DNA of 40,906 nt from Aquificales bacterium (GTDB lineage Bacteria > Aquificota > Aquificia > Aquificales > Aquificaceae). Position numbers and translations under genes: made by a program. The notes under the pieces are model-generated. The model made no database searches. It worked only from the letters and a program-made list of their open reading frames with translations, and was not told where the DNA came from. Each line of letters opens with the position of its first letter. Position 1 is the first letter of the stretch. Positions 18,424-27,849 of the stretch are shown here, one piece after another. Location of the stretch: contig JALWWX010000212.1 of the NCBI GenBank assembly GCA_027078675.1, positions 1 through 40,906 on the forward strand, given 5' to 3'.

Positions 18424-19451
18424 CTTACCTTCAATACGATCTTCCCGAAATGCTTTGACTCCTCAAGATACTTATGTGCATGTCTTACATCTCTGAGATC
18501 AAATATTCTATCAATAACTGGTTTAAACTTACCCGCGGAGAACAATTCGGTTATTGTAAAAAGATCCGATCTTCTGCCCATATAAACACCCTTTAAACTT
18601 ATCTGCCTCACAAAAGCATACCTTAAGCTGAACTCTCCCCTATCTCCTGTTGTGGTTCCGAGAAAGGAAAGAACCCCACCCTTCCTGATGATTGATACAC
18701 TCCTGTCAAAGGTCTTTTCACCTACATGATCAACAACAACATCCACTCCATCTGGGAAAAGGGACAAAACCTCCTTTACAACATCCTGAGTGTAATGATT
18801 AAAAACATAATCAGCCCCTATTTCTTTACATTTGTTCATCTTTTCCTCAGTACCTGCGGTTGTTATAACGGTAGCACCCAAAAGTTTACCTATCTGTATG
18901 GAAGCCACACCTATGCCAGAGGATCCCGCCCATACGAATAATGTTTGTCCCGCCTTCAATCCTCCCTTTGTAACTACTGCATTCCACGAGGTTAAGAATG
19001 TAAGGGGATAGCTTGAAGCCTCCTCAAAGGAAAGGTTTGAAGGCTTTTTTATTATATTTCTTGCAGGCACACTTATAAATTCCGCATATCCGCCCTTACT
19101 TCTCAAACCGATAATATCATAGGATTTGCAAAGATTATCATCACCCTTTTGACACTCATAACACCTTCCGCAAGACAGGGAAGGGATAATAATAACCTCC
19201 TCCCCTTCCTGTATTCCCTCAACTCCCTCTCCTACCTTTTCTACAATACCGCTTATATCCGAGCCGAGGATGTGCGGAAGCTCTGGTTTTATGCTTAAAG
19301 CACCCATCCTCACCCAAAGGTCAAGGTGATTAAGGGCAACCGCTTTTACCCTTACGAGTACATACCCAGGCTTTAAAGATGGTTCCTTTATATCCTCCCT
19401 GTACTCAAGCTTTTCCGTCCCTCCGAAGCCTGTCAGTATAATACCTTTCAT
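18420..19451 (-). CDS. Zinc-type alcohol dehydrogenase/quinone oxidoreductase family protein
   Basis: HILGSDISGIVEKVGEGVEGIQEGEEVII, structural-Zn CGRCYECQKGDDNLC, AGSSGIGVASIQIGKLLGA. Confidence 0.9.
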   Translation of the reverse strand: MKGIILTGFGGTEKLEYREDIKEPSLKPGYVLVRVKAVALNHLDLWVRMGALSIKPELPHILGSDISGIVEKVGEGVEGIQEGEEVIIIPSLSCGRCYECQKGDDNLCKSYDIIGLRSKGGYAEFISVPARNIIKKPSNLSFEEASSYPLTFLTSWNAVVTKGGLKAGQTLFVWAGSSGIGVASIQIGKLLGATVITTAGTEEKMNKCKEIGADYVFNHYTQDVVKEVLSLFPDGVDVVVDHVGEKTFDRSVSIIRKGGVLSFLGTTTGDRGEFSLRYAFVRQISLKGVYMGRRSDLFTITELFSAGKFKPVIDRIFDLRDVRHAHKYLEESKHFGKIVLKVS

Positions 19452-19458
19452 AATTCCC

Positions 19459-19464
19459 TATAAT
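19459..19464 (+). promoter_or_regulatory. -10 element of a predicted leaderless der mRNA
   Basis: TATAAT ends 9 nt before the der ATG within a 22-bp divergent spacer; no SD. Confidence 0.5.
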
Positions 19465-19473
19465 ACAATAAAC

Positions 19474-20775
19474 ATGGAATCAAACAGGGTAGTTATAGTA
19501 GGAAAACCCAATGTGGGGAAATCAACCCTTTTTAATAAAATCTCTGGGAAAAGGAAAAGTATAGTACACAACCTTCCCGGAGTTACAAGGGATGTTATAG
19601 AGGAAGAGGCGGAATGGAAAAACAAGAGATTCATCGTAGTAGATACGGGAGGTATAGTACCAGAAGAAAAAGATTGGTTTCTGCAAAAGATAAGGGAAAA
19701 GGTTATTAAAGAACTTGACAGGGCTGGAGTAATACTTTTTATGGTTGACGGAAGGGAGGGAATAACTTCCACAGATGAGGAGATTTCAAAATTGCTTCAA
19801 AGATACAGGGAGAAGGTAATACTTGTTGTAAATAAGATAGACCGCGATCCTGACTATAAAGTATTGTCAGAGTACTACAGACTTGGGTTTGAACCCCTCA
19901 TACCTATTTCCGCCCAGCACGGTAAGGGTGTTGCGGAACTGCTGGATATAATAACGGGGAGGATAGGAACAGAAAAAAGTGAAGAAAAGGAATATATAAA
20001 GATGTCCTTCGTAGGAAGACCTAACACGGGTAAGTCCTCCCTGATTAATGCACTTCTTAAAGAAGAAAGGGTTATCGTATCACCGGAAGCGGGTACAACG
20101 AGGGATGCGGTAGATATACCCTTTAATTGGAAGGATAAGGATTTTATACTCGTTGATACCGCAGGAATAAGAAGACCCTCAAGGGTTGAGTACGGCGTTG
20201 AATTTTTTGCAGTAGGCAGAGCCATTGATTCTATAGAAAAGTCAGATATAATATGCCTCGTCATAGACTGTACAGAAGGTGTAACTAAGCAAGACAAAAG
20301 GCTTGCAGGACTTATAGAAAGAAGAAAGAAAGGGCTTATAATAGTTGTAAATAAAAAGGATCTTTGCAACGGCTCCTATGAAGAACTTACAAAATATATA
20401 AGAAAAGAACTTTTCTTTGTTGAATATGCTCCCATTGTGTATGTGAGCGCTCTAAAAGGTGAAAATGTGGAAAATATACTTACCAGCGCTGTGGAAGTTT
20501 ACAATGATTTTACAAAAAAGCTTAAAACATCTGCGGTAAACAATGCCATAAGAAAAATACTGAGAGAAAAGAAGCCTCCCATGTATAAAAATAAGGAGGT
20601 TAAAGTATTCTTTGCCTTCCAAAAGGCAGTAAAACCACCCACCTTTGTGCTTATAACAAATTACAGGGAAGGATGGAAGCAGAACTACCTTAAATTCTTT
20701 GAACGAAAATTTCGGGAGTACACAAAAATTTTAAACTCTCCATTAAAATTTATAATTGAAGAAAGAAGAAGTTAA
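19474..20775 (+). CDS. der: Ribosome biogenesis GTPase Der (EngA)
   Basis: Two G domains: [16 protein letters not shown]...DTGGI and [15 protein letters not shown]...DTAGIRR; C-terminal KH-like domain. Confidence 0.97.
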   Translation: MESNRVVIVGKPNVGKSTLFNKISGKRKSIVHNLPGVTRDVIEEEAEWKNKRFIVVDTGGIVPEEKDWFLQKIREKVIKELDRAGVILFMVDGREGITSTDEEISKLLQRYREKVILVVNKIDRDPDYKVLSEYYRLGFEPLIPISAQHGKGVAELLDIITGRIGTEKSEEKEYIKMSFVGRPNTGKSSLINALLKEERVIVSPEAGTTRDAVDIPFNWKDKDFILVDTAGIRRPSRVEYGVEFFAVGRAIDSIEKSDIICLVIDCTEGVTKQDKRLAGLIERRKKGLIIVVNKKDLCNGSYEELTKYIRKELFFVEYAPIVYVSALKGENVENILTSAVEVYNDFTKKLKTSAVNNAIRKILREKKPPMYKNKEVKVFFAFQKAVKPPTFVLITNYREGWKQNYLKFFERKFREYTKILNSPLKFIIEERRS

Positions 20776-21587
20776 CCGAATCTGCCAGTTATGTAATCCT
20801 CTGTAAGTTTATTTTCAGGTTTCGTAAATATCTTCTCCGTTGAACCGAACTCTATAAGCTCGCCCATATACATAAAACTTGTGTAGTCGGAAACCCTTGC
20901 AGCCTGTTGCATATTATGGGTTACTATAATGATGGTCACCCTCTTTTTCAACTCAACAACAAGTTCTTCTATCTTTGCGGTAGATATGGGATCAAGGGCG
21001 GATGTAGGCTCGTCAAAAAGCAATACTTCCGGTTCTGGAGCAATTGCCCTTGCTATACACAGCCTCTGCTGTTGCCCTCCAGACAGGGAATAGGCATTAT
21101 CGTTCAACCTGTCCTTTACCTCGTCCCACAAGGCGGAAGCTTCCAAGGCATCCTTTACCTTTTCATATATAACATCCTTGTCTTTTATACCTTTAAGTCT
21201 GAGGCCGTAGGCCACATTTTCAAATATGCTCTTGGGAAAGGGATTGGGCTTCTGGAAAACCATACCTATCCTCATCCTTATCCTTATAGGATCTATATTT
21301 TTACCTATGATGTTTATGCCGTCTGGATAAAGAATGATCTCGCCCTCATACCTGTTGCCCGGATAGAGATCATGCATCCTGTTAAAACACCTTAGCAATG
21401 TAGTTTTACCGCAACCGGAAGGTCCTATAATTGCTGTAATCTTCTTCTCATGAATATCCATACTTATATCCTTCAACACATGATTGGTGCCGTAATAGAA
21501 ATTCAGATTCCTGACACTTATCTTTATACCCTTATTTTCTACAGGAGCTTCCGCTTCCTTCTTCTTTATAAAATTCTTCAAAGCCAT
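20772..21587 (-). CDS. pstB: Phosphate ABC transporter ATP-binding protein
   Basis: [92 protein letters not shown]. Confidence 0.96.
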   Translation of the reverse strand: MALKNFIKKKEAEAPVENKGIKISVRNLNFYYGTNHVLKDISMDIHEKKITAIIGPSGCGKTTLLRCFNRMHDLYPGNRYEGEIILYPDGINIIGKNIDPIRIRMRIGMVFQKPNPFPKSIFENVAYGLRLKGIKDKDVIYEKVKDALEASALWDEVKDRLNDNAYSLSGGQQQRLCIARAIAPEPEVLLFDEPTSALDPISTAKIEELVVELKKRVTIIIVTHNMQQAARVSDYTSFMYMGELIEFGSTEKIFTKPENKLTEDYITGRFG

Positions 21588-21600
21588 TTTATAAAGCTCC

Positions 21601-22005
21601 CTATGTTATCAGATTGAACAGATAAATTAGCCATCCGGTAACTGCAACATATATCCATACAAGTGCTGTCACGGGTGCAATTTTTTTGTGTTTTTCAAAA
21701 TTTTCCTTAAAGGCGTACCTTACAGTAACTACAGCGAGAGGGAAGTTAATTATTGCAAGAATAGTGTGTGACCATAAAATAAAAGAGAACAACCCTTTCA
21801 TCGGACCTTCATAGGGCTTTGTAGGTATTATCATGGTTCTTATAAGGTAAAGCACAACAAATATTATTGCAAATATACATGCGCTTATCATTGCCCTATG
21901 ATGCCATTGTTTTTTCCTGAGGAGAATAAATATGATGCCCGCAATTATAGATAAACCACTTATAGCTATGGTTATTAAACTGAGATATATAAGTATTTCT
22001 TTCAT
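21601..22005 (-). CDS. DUF420 (oxidase-associated) membrane protein
   Basis: Four predicted TM helices; [44 protein letters not shown] typical of DUF420. Confidence 0.8.
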   Translation of the reverse strand: MKEILIYLSLITIAISGLSIIAGIIFILLRKKQWHHRAMISACIFAIIFVVLYLIRTMIIPTKPYEGPMKGLFSFILWSHTILAIINFPLAVVTVRYAFKENFEKHKKIAPVTALVWIYVAVTGWLIYLFNLIT

Positions 22006-22020
22006 CCGCTTAATTATAAC

Positions 22021-22140
22021 TTATTCTCCTGAAAAATTCCTAAGAACAAATGATACAAGGAAAGTAACGAAAAAAGATATAAGAACAAACAAGACAATAG
22101 CCACAGCTATTGCTATGGCAACATCATCCCGCTTTTTCAT
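22021..22140 (-). CDS. 39-aa single-TM protein, subunit IIa-like candidate
   Basis: Not in supplied track. RC translation MKKRDDVAIAIAVAIVLFVLISFFVTFLVSFVLRNFSGE*; overlaps the 3' end of the HCO-like gene by 17 nt. Confidence 0.65.
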   Translation of the reverse strand: MKKRDDVAIAIAVAIVLFVLISFFVTFLVSFVLRNFSGE

Positions 22141-23422
22141 TTACACCTACCCTCTCCCGCGATATAAGAGAACTCAGCATATAAACAACAAACATTATAC
22201 CTCCCAAAACAGCCAGTATAGTACCTATACCCATCATGGTCAATGATATTATAACGGACGGATCATCTGTAAAATCAACACCGTATGTCTTACGCGGAGC
22301 ACCGCCCTTACCCGCCCAGTAAAGGCTCAGTACAAAAAGTATCATGCCTATACCATAAAAATAGGGCTGTATTTTAGGAATTTTACCTATAACCCTTCTA
22401 TAACCGTATTCCTTTAAAAGGTTATAGGATATAGCCATGAGGGCTATGGTTATACTTGTAACCGCTCCGTGATAGTGGGCGGGTACTCTAAGATCATTGC
22501 TAAGACCTAAGTATGCTATCAGAATGCCAAGGTAATAAAGGGAGAAGGAAAAAATAAGTGAAACGGAAAAGACACTAAGGGAAGGTTTGAAGTTTATGAG
22601 TACACTCAGGGTATGTATAAATATAGGAACACCCAAACCTATAGCGTAAGATATCTCCGCCCATAGTTTTGCATCTTTACTTATGGGATCTTCAAAAACA
22701 AAGAGCAGAGAGAAAGTTATTAACGAAAAAATGATAAATACAGTATTTATGTATCTCAAAACATTTAACTCCACCCTTTTACCTTCCAATGAGATCAAAT
22801 AATACCAAGCCATAAGGAGTAGAGAACCGTTCAAAAATTGTTGGATATGCCCAGGGATCCAGAAAAACCTTTCAAAATAAAGAAGGGGTTCCGAAGGAGA
22901 ACCTGCCTTAAAGAAGGAGAAAATGTAAGAAACTATCATAAAAAGGGATATAAAAATACCGGCGGATGCGCAGTTAATTAGTGGGTCAGAACTAAATACA
23001 CCCCTTAAAGCCTTAGATAAATAAAGAAAAGTTTTAAATGAGAAGGAAAGAATAAATAACCCTATACCCAAGAAAAATAAAGGATGAACTATAACGGGAA
23101 CATAATTGTTGGGAATTGGTTCACCCAAGGCAAAAAAGCAAGACAGAGCTATAAAAACATATCCGAGATATGCCATAAAAAGGAGTACTTTTTCGTATAT
23201 AACTTCTCCGAAAAGTTTTGTCCACAACAGAAGAGTAAAAGACATAAGCCACATAACTATGGCAAGATCTACATGACCCACAAGGGCGTGATAAAAATAA
23301 TCCTCGGGGAATATACTGTGACCAAAAGGGGTTCTGCTCATAGCAACAAGAAAGGCGAAAAATCCCCCTGTCCCTATGGAAATTATGGAAAGGATAAACC
23401 AGTATCTTTCCATACCGCTCAT
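22124..23422 (-). CDS. Divergent heme-copper oxidase subunit I-like protein
   Basis: Retains candidate heme ligands ALVGH(50)VDLAIVMW and PAH(316)YH(318)GAVTS, plus GH(192)IQQF; helix VII HH not found. Start ATG overlaps the ctaB stop (ATGA). Confidence 0.75.
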   Translation of the reverse strand: MSGMERYWFILSIISIGTGGFFAFLVAMSRTPFGHSIFPEDYFYHALVGHVDLAIVMWLMSFTLLLWTKLFGEVIYEKVLLFMAYLGYVFIALSCFFALGEPIPNNYVPVIVHPLFFLGIGLFILSFSFKTFLYLSKALRGVFSSDPLINCASAGIFISLFMIVSYIFSFFKAGSPSEPLLYFERFFWIPGHIQQFLNGSLLLMAWYYLISLEGKRVELNVLRYINTVFIIFSLITFSLLFVFEDPISKDAKLWAEISYAIGLGVPIFIHTLSVLINFKPSLSVFSVSLIFSFSLYYLGILIAYLGLSNDLRVPAHYHGAVTSITIALMAISYNLLKEYGYRRVIGKIPKIQPYFYGIGMILFVLSLYWAGKGGAPRKTYGVDFTDDPSVIISLTMMGIGTILAVLGGIMFVVYMLSSLISRERVGVNEKAG

Positions 23423-24303
23423 TGCCTTACCATATCAATGACCATCAAGGTAAATATGCTTGCAAGGTAAAAGATGGAGTAGAAAAACAGCTTCATATCC
23501 ACCTCTTTTCTTGAAAGGACAAATTTTATTGTCATCGCTATATAGATGATGTTCAAAACTATGGCACCGTATAAGTAAATGGTGCCAGCCATATTCATAT
23601 AATAGGGAAGGAGTGTTACGGGAAGCAGGAGCAGTGTATAAAACAAAGTTCTAAGCTTCGTTTCCCTAACTCCCCTTGATACGGGAAGGGTGGCAACACC
23701 CGCCCTTCTGTAATCTTCCTTATACTTAAGGGCAAGCACCCAAAAGTGGGGCGGTTGCCATATAAACATTATCAAAAAGAGGACGAGTGCCTCAAGGTTT
23801 ATATTACCGGATACAGCTGTGTATCCTATAACAGGGGGTAATGCTCCCGTTATACCGCCTATCTCAGTTGCGTACTCTGTTCTGCGCTTTGTAACGATGG
23901 TATAGGGTACAACATATACAAAGGCAGCGAGGAAGGCAAGAAAAGCGGATATAAGGTTTACATAGTAAGATAATATGAAAAGAGATAATAAAATAAACGA
24001 AAAACCCATAAACAAAGCAATCCAAGGATTTACCGTTCCCTGGGCAGTAGGTCTTGACATCGTCCTTTCCATCAACCTATCTATATCCCTATCAATGAAG
24101 TTATTTAAAACAGCAGAACCTGCTGCAGCAAAACCAGTACCTATAAGGGTCCAGAAAACCAAAAAGGGATCTGGCAATCCCCTGTTGGCAAGGTATATAC
24201 CTGTCAAGGTAGTAACGAGGACAAGGGCTACAATACCAGGCTTTGTTAAAACAACATGATCCTTTAGCGTGTTCTTATAATACGCCACTTTATGAAGGCT
24301 CAT
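23419..24303 (-). CDS. ctaB: Protoheme IX farnesyltransferase (heme O synthase)
   Basis: NNFIDRDIDRLMERTMSRPTAQG, YKEDYRRAGVATLPVSRG; UbiA-type prenyltransferase. Confidence 0.95.
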   Translation of the reverse strand: MSLHKVAYYKNTLKDHVVLTKPGIVALVLVTTLTGIYLANRGLPDPFLVFWTLIGTGFAAAGSAVLNNFIDRDIDRLMERTMSRPTAQGTVNPWIALFMGFSFILLSLFILSYYVNLISAFLAFLAAFVYVVPYTIVTKRRTEYATEIGGITGALPPVIGYTAVSGNINLEALVLFLIMFIWQPPHFWVLALKYKEDYRRAGVATLPVSRGVRETKLRTLFYTLLLLPVTLLPYYMNMAGTIYLYGAIVLNIIYIAMTIKFVLSRKEVDMKLFFYSIFYLASIFTLMVIDMVRQ

Positions 24304-25166
24304 GCCCTCACTTCCCCTTGAACCCCCTTAGGGAATAGATAGGGTGCAGTTATGAAGGAGACCCATGCCAAAAGGAAGAATCCCAAAAGTATGTGGTGAA
24401 ACACTATCGGAAGGAATAAACCAGAGAATACACTCATTATCCCGAACAGCATCTGTGCAACTACGAGGGTAAAGGTTATCCCCGTTCGTGGGTTCAATTC
24501 CTTAAACATTAAGTAACCGGTAAAGATAACCAAAGCATAAGCTACCACCCTATGAAGGAAGTGGATAAACACATTGAAATTATCAAAGGGAGGTATTATA
24601 TGACCTAAACATGTGGGCCAATCGGGACATGCAAGCCCCGACTGTGTATACCTTACTATTATCCCTATTATTATTTGCATGTAAACAAAAATGAAAAGGG
24701 GAACAGCATAAGGTACATGCATAGGTACGCCTTTCTCGTGAGCTATAAGGGATAAAGTAAAGGATATGAAAGCAAGTATAATTGTGGACACTATTATATG
24801 AGAAGAGGTAAGAACCATATGTTCAACTTCGCTAAGCAGAGGTGCCTCCCTTAATACCACAACTCCACCAAGGATAACTTCTACTATAAGCATTATAAGG
24901 GCTACGCTTATTGTAAATCGCGGTAGCCCCCTGTAATTTCTCCAGACGCTTATAAAGGACAAAAGTATAAATAAACCCGCATTAGCCCCTAACAGTCTAT
25001 GACCCCACTCTATCCATGCATCCATCTTTGGAGGAGGGTTAAAGGTACCGTAACATAAAGGCCAATCAGGACATCCAAGTCCAGAACCGGTAGATGTAAC
25101 TATACCGCCGAAAACCATCAGGACATAGGTTGAGATAAGAGCTATGAAAAGTATTATCTTTGTCAT
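24300..25166 (-). CDS. ctaA: Heme A synthase
   Basis: GGIVTSTGSGLGCPDWPLCYG...EWGHRLLGA...YTQSGLACPDWPTCLG...HFLHRVVA. Start set at MTKIIL 25166 (ATGA overlap with upstream mini-ORF). Confidence 0.93.
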   Translation of the reverse strand: MTKIILFIALISTYVLMVFGGIVTSTGSGLGCPDWPLCYGTFNPPPKMDAWIEWGHRLLGANAGLFILLSFISVWRNYRGLPRFTISVALIMLIVEVILGGVVVLREAPLLSEVEHMVLTSSHIIVSTIILAFISFTLSLIAHEKGVPMHVPYAVPLFIFVYMQIIIGIIVRYTQSGLACPDWPTCLGHIIPPFDNFNVFIHFLHRVVAYALVIFTGYLMFKELNPRTGITFTLVVAQMLFGIMSVFSGLFLPIVFHHILLGFFLLAWVSFITAPYLFPKGVQGEVRA

Positions 25167-25291
25167 AACATTCCTCTCCTCTTCAGATAGGTGGTTATTA
25201 TCCATAGTATATAAGAAAGGAATACAAACATCAACAGGGAGTAACCTATCAGTTTTGTGATCCTATCAGCTTTCTGTTTATCTTTGTCCAT
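25163..25291 (-). CDS. 42-aa single-TM mini-protein upstream of ctaA
   Basis: Not in supplied track. MDKDKQKADRITKLIGYSLLMFVFLSYILWIITTYLKRRGML*; GGGGGTGAT SD-like sequence upstream; stop overlaps the ctaA start. Confidence 0.65.
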   Translation of the reverse strand: MDKDKQKADRITKLIGYSLLMFVFLSYILWIITTYLKRRGML

Positions 25292-25317
25292 TTCAAATCA
25301 CCCCCTTTAAATAAAAA

Positions 25318-25340
25318 AACCGCCCCTTAAAGGGGCGGTT
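25318..25340 (-). terminator. Rho-independent terminator downstream of cox1
   Basis: RC AACCGCCCCTTTAAGGGGCGGTTTTTTTATTT: GC-rich hairpin plus T-tract. Confidence 0.9.
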
Positions 25341-25363
25341 ACGTTTGCATATTTAATTTTTCC

Positions 25364-26974
25364 TTAAGCCTTCTTGTAGTTGTAGGGGTGCCATTCCTCA
25401 TCCACTTCGGGTAGCTTGTCAAAGTTATGGGGTGCAGGTGGTGAAGCAGTCCACCACTCCAGAGAAGGTGAACCCCAAGGATTAGCATCAGCCTTTTCAC
25501 CTTTCACCATACCCAGGATGAGGTTTATGAAGGTTATAAGTACTCCAAGAGCGAATATAAACGCACCAACTGTCATCCAGTGATGGGCAGTTATAAGCTC
25601 GGGAATGGGGGGATAATCAACATATCTTCTGGGCATACCATGAAGACCAGCTATAAGTTGCATTCCAAATATAAGCATAGCACCCATAAACATTACGAAG
25701 AAGCCCAGGCTTCCAAGTCCATCTGAGTAGGCAAGTCTTCCTGTGAATTTGGGGAACCAGTAGTAAAGACCTGCAAATATACCAAAGGTTATTATCATTG
25801 CAAGAACAAAGTGGAAGTGACCTGCAATCCAGTAGGAGTCAGAAAGACCGTAATCTATACCAAGCATACCGTTAGGTATTCCTGTCAAACCTCCTGGAAG
25901 AATCATAAATATGGTTCCAAGGGCAAACCATGTTGCTGTATTGAACTTCAAAGCACCCTTAAAGAGGGTTAAGGTTGATGCAAGAACTATAATTCCGACG
26001 GGTACAGTTATCATCATTGTGGTTATGGACTGGATTATCTTCAACCAATCAGCGGTAGCGGTAACGAACATATGGTGTGTCCATACTATGAATCCCAATA
26101 CAACAACTCCCCACTGAGCTATTACATACGCTTTATATCCGAAGAACCTGTTTTTAGCCATTGCGGATATGACTTCACCGGCAATAGCAACCGGTGGTAG
26201 CAACATTACATAAACTGCTGGGTGTGAGTAGAACCAGAATACGTGCTGATAAAGAAGCGGATCACCACCCCTTGCGGGATCAAAGAAGGCTGTACCAAGA
26301 TACTTGTCAAAAAGGTCCATTGTAACTGCGCCCGCAAGTGAAGGAACACCAAGGATCTGTATGACGTTGGCGGTTATTATTGAATGAACAAATATAGGCA
26401 ACTTCCAATATGACAAGCCCTTGGCCCTCATTCTAATAACGGTTGTGAGGAAGTTAACAGCACCTGCTATGGAAGATACTCCAAGAAGATGAATTATGAA
26501 AACATAAAGGGCAAGATTTCCTGCATCGTTGTTGAGGGCATAGGGAGGATATCCCGTCCACATCATCTTTATGTGGTTACCGGGTATTAGGGTTATAAGA
26601 ACAAGAACACTTGCACCGAAGTATGCCCACCAGCTAAGGGCATTTAATCTGGGGAAGGCAACATCCCTTGCACCTATCATCAAGGGGAGCAAGAAGTTAC
26701 CGAATCCTCCAGTGGGTGCACCTATAGCCCACCATAGGAGCATTATTGCACCGTGTCCAGTAAGGAGATAGTTGTAAAACTCCGGACTCCAGAATTGCAG
26801 ACCCGGATTTGTCAACTCAAGCCTCATTCCAAGGGCAAAGAGTCCACCCACCACAAAAAACAGGATGCTGGTAACGAGATATAAAATGCCGATCTTTTTA
26901 TGATCCGTCGTAAATATCCACTCTTTCAGGGAGGCTCCGAAATATGGCACCCCTGTAGGGATAGCTTCCCTCAT
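25364..26974 (-). CDS. ctaD: Cytochrome c oxidase subunit I (A2-type, YS motif)
   Basis: YQHVFWFYSHPAVYVMLLPP, WTHHMFV, IAGHFHFVLAMI; CuB His and Tyr all present. Confidence 0.96.
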   Translation of the reverse strand: MREAIPTGVPYFGASLKEWIFTTDHKKIGILYLVTSILFFVVGGLFALGMRLELTNPGLQFWSPEFYNYLLTGHGAIMLLWWAIGAPTGGFGNFLLPLMIGARDVAFPRLNALSWWAYFGASVLVLITLIPGNHIKMMWTGYPPYALNNDAGNLALYVFIIHLLGVSSIAGAVNFLTTVIRMRAKGLSYWKLPIFVHSIITANVIQILGVPSLAGAVTMDLFDKYLGTAFFDPARGGDPLLYQHVFWFYSHPAVYVMLLPPVAIAGEVISAMAKNRFFGYKAYVIAQWGVVVLGFIVWTHHMFVTATADWLKIIQSITTMMITVPVGIIVLASTLTLFKGALKFNTATWFALGTIFMILPGGLTGIPNGMLGIDYGLSDSYWIAGHFHFVLAMIITFGIFAGLYYWFPKFTGRLAYSDGLGSLGFFVMFMGAMLIFGMQLIAGLHGMPRRYVDYPPIPELITAHHWMTVGAFIFALGVLITFINLILGMVKGEKADANPWGSPSLEWWTASPPAPHNFDKLPEVDEEWHPYNYKKA

Positions 26975-26988
26975 GATACTACACCTCC

Positions 26989-27846
26989 TTAATTATTTAC
27001 CTTAGCTAATTCTATATTACCACCCTTAGCTTGCTTTGTATACCACTTCTTAGTTGAATACTTGTTTATAAGATCAGCATCAGCAATTTGACCGTTATAC
27101 CACTGTTCAAATTCTTCCTTGGGAACTACCCATATCTTGGCCAGCATATAGGCATGGTTGGTACCACAATATTCCCTACATGATACGAGATACTCTCCAG
27201 GTGCATCCACTTTAAACCATTGGTAGGTTACTCTTCCGGGATAAAGATCCTGTAGCTTGTTAATAGGTGGCCATAGGTAGAAAGCATGTATAACATCAGT
27301 TGACTTCATAGAAAGCTTTATCGGAACACCAGCAGGTACTATAAAGCCACCCTTAAACTCTTCAAACTTATCAGTTGCAGGGTTATAGAAGGAGAAAAGG
27401 GTTTTACCGTTAGGATATTTAAACTGCCACATCCACATTGAACCAGTAACTTCTATCTCCATAGCATTTTCAGGTATTTTCTTTTGATATTCAAACACAG
27501 ATTCAGAAACGAAATCCAGGAATATGTCTCCCGCAAACACTGCAACTCCCCAAGCTATGAGAAGACCGTTTTCTATAGGTCCCCACGGTTTAGAAGCATG
27601 CTCACCTTCTTCCCTTTCACCCTTCTTATACTGGTAAATCAGTGTGAATACAACAAAAGGTATAGCTATTACAAAGAAGTATAGCATTACCACATAAAAG
27701 ACATTCTTGAATCCCCAATACCATTGAAGACCCGGTTCCGCACCAGTAGCTTTTGCGACTTCATAACCCTCAAGTATGGGTTGATGCCCTACTATCATGA
27801 CCAGCGTAGTAACCGCAAAATAAACTATTACCAATATGGCTACCAT
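26989..27846 (-). CDS. ctaC: Cytochrome c oxidase subunit II
   Basis: CuA motif CREYCGTNHAYM; two N-terminal TM helices; no fused cytochrome c. Confidence 0.95.
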   Translation of the reverse strand: MVAILVIVYFAVTTLVMIVGHQPILEGYEVAKATGAEPGLQWYWGFKNVFYVVMLYFFVIAIPFVVFTLIYQYKKGEREEGEHASKPWGPIENGLLIAWGVAVFAGDIFLDFVSESVFEYQKKIPENAMEIEVTGSMWMWQFKYPNGKTLFSFYNPATDKFEEFKGGFIVPAGVPIKLSMKSTDVIHAFYLWPPINKLQDLYPGRVTYQWFKVDAPGEYLVSCREYCGTNHAYMLAKIWVVPKEEFEQWYNGQIADADLINKYSTKKWYTKQAKGGNIELAKVNN

Positions 27847-27849
27847 TGT

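Noticed and set aside
19875-20369. 164-aa minus-strand ORF antisense to der
   Set aside because: Second G domain of Der is on the plus strand; no independent support.
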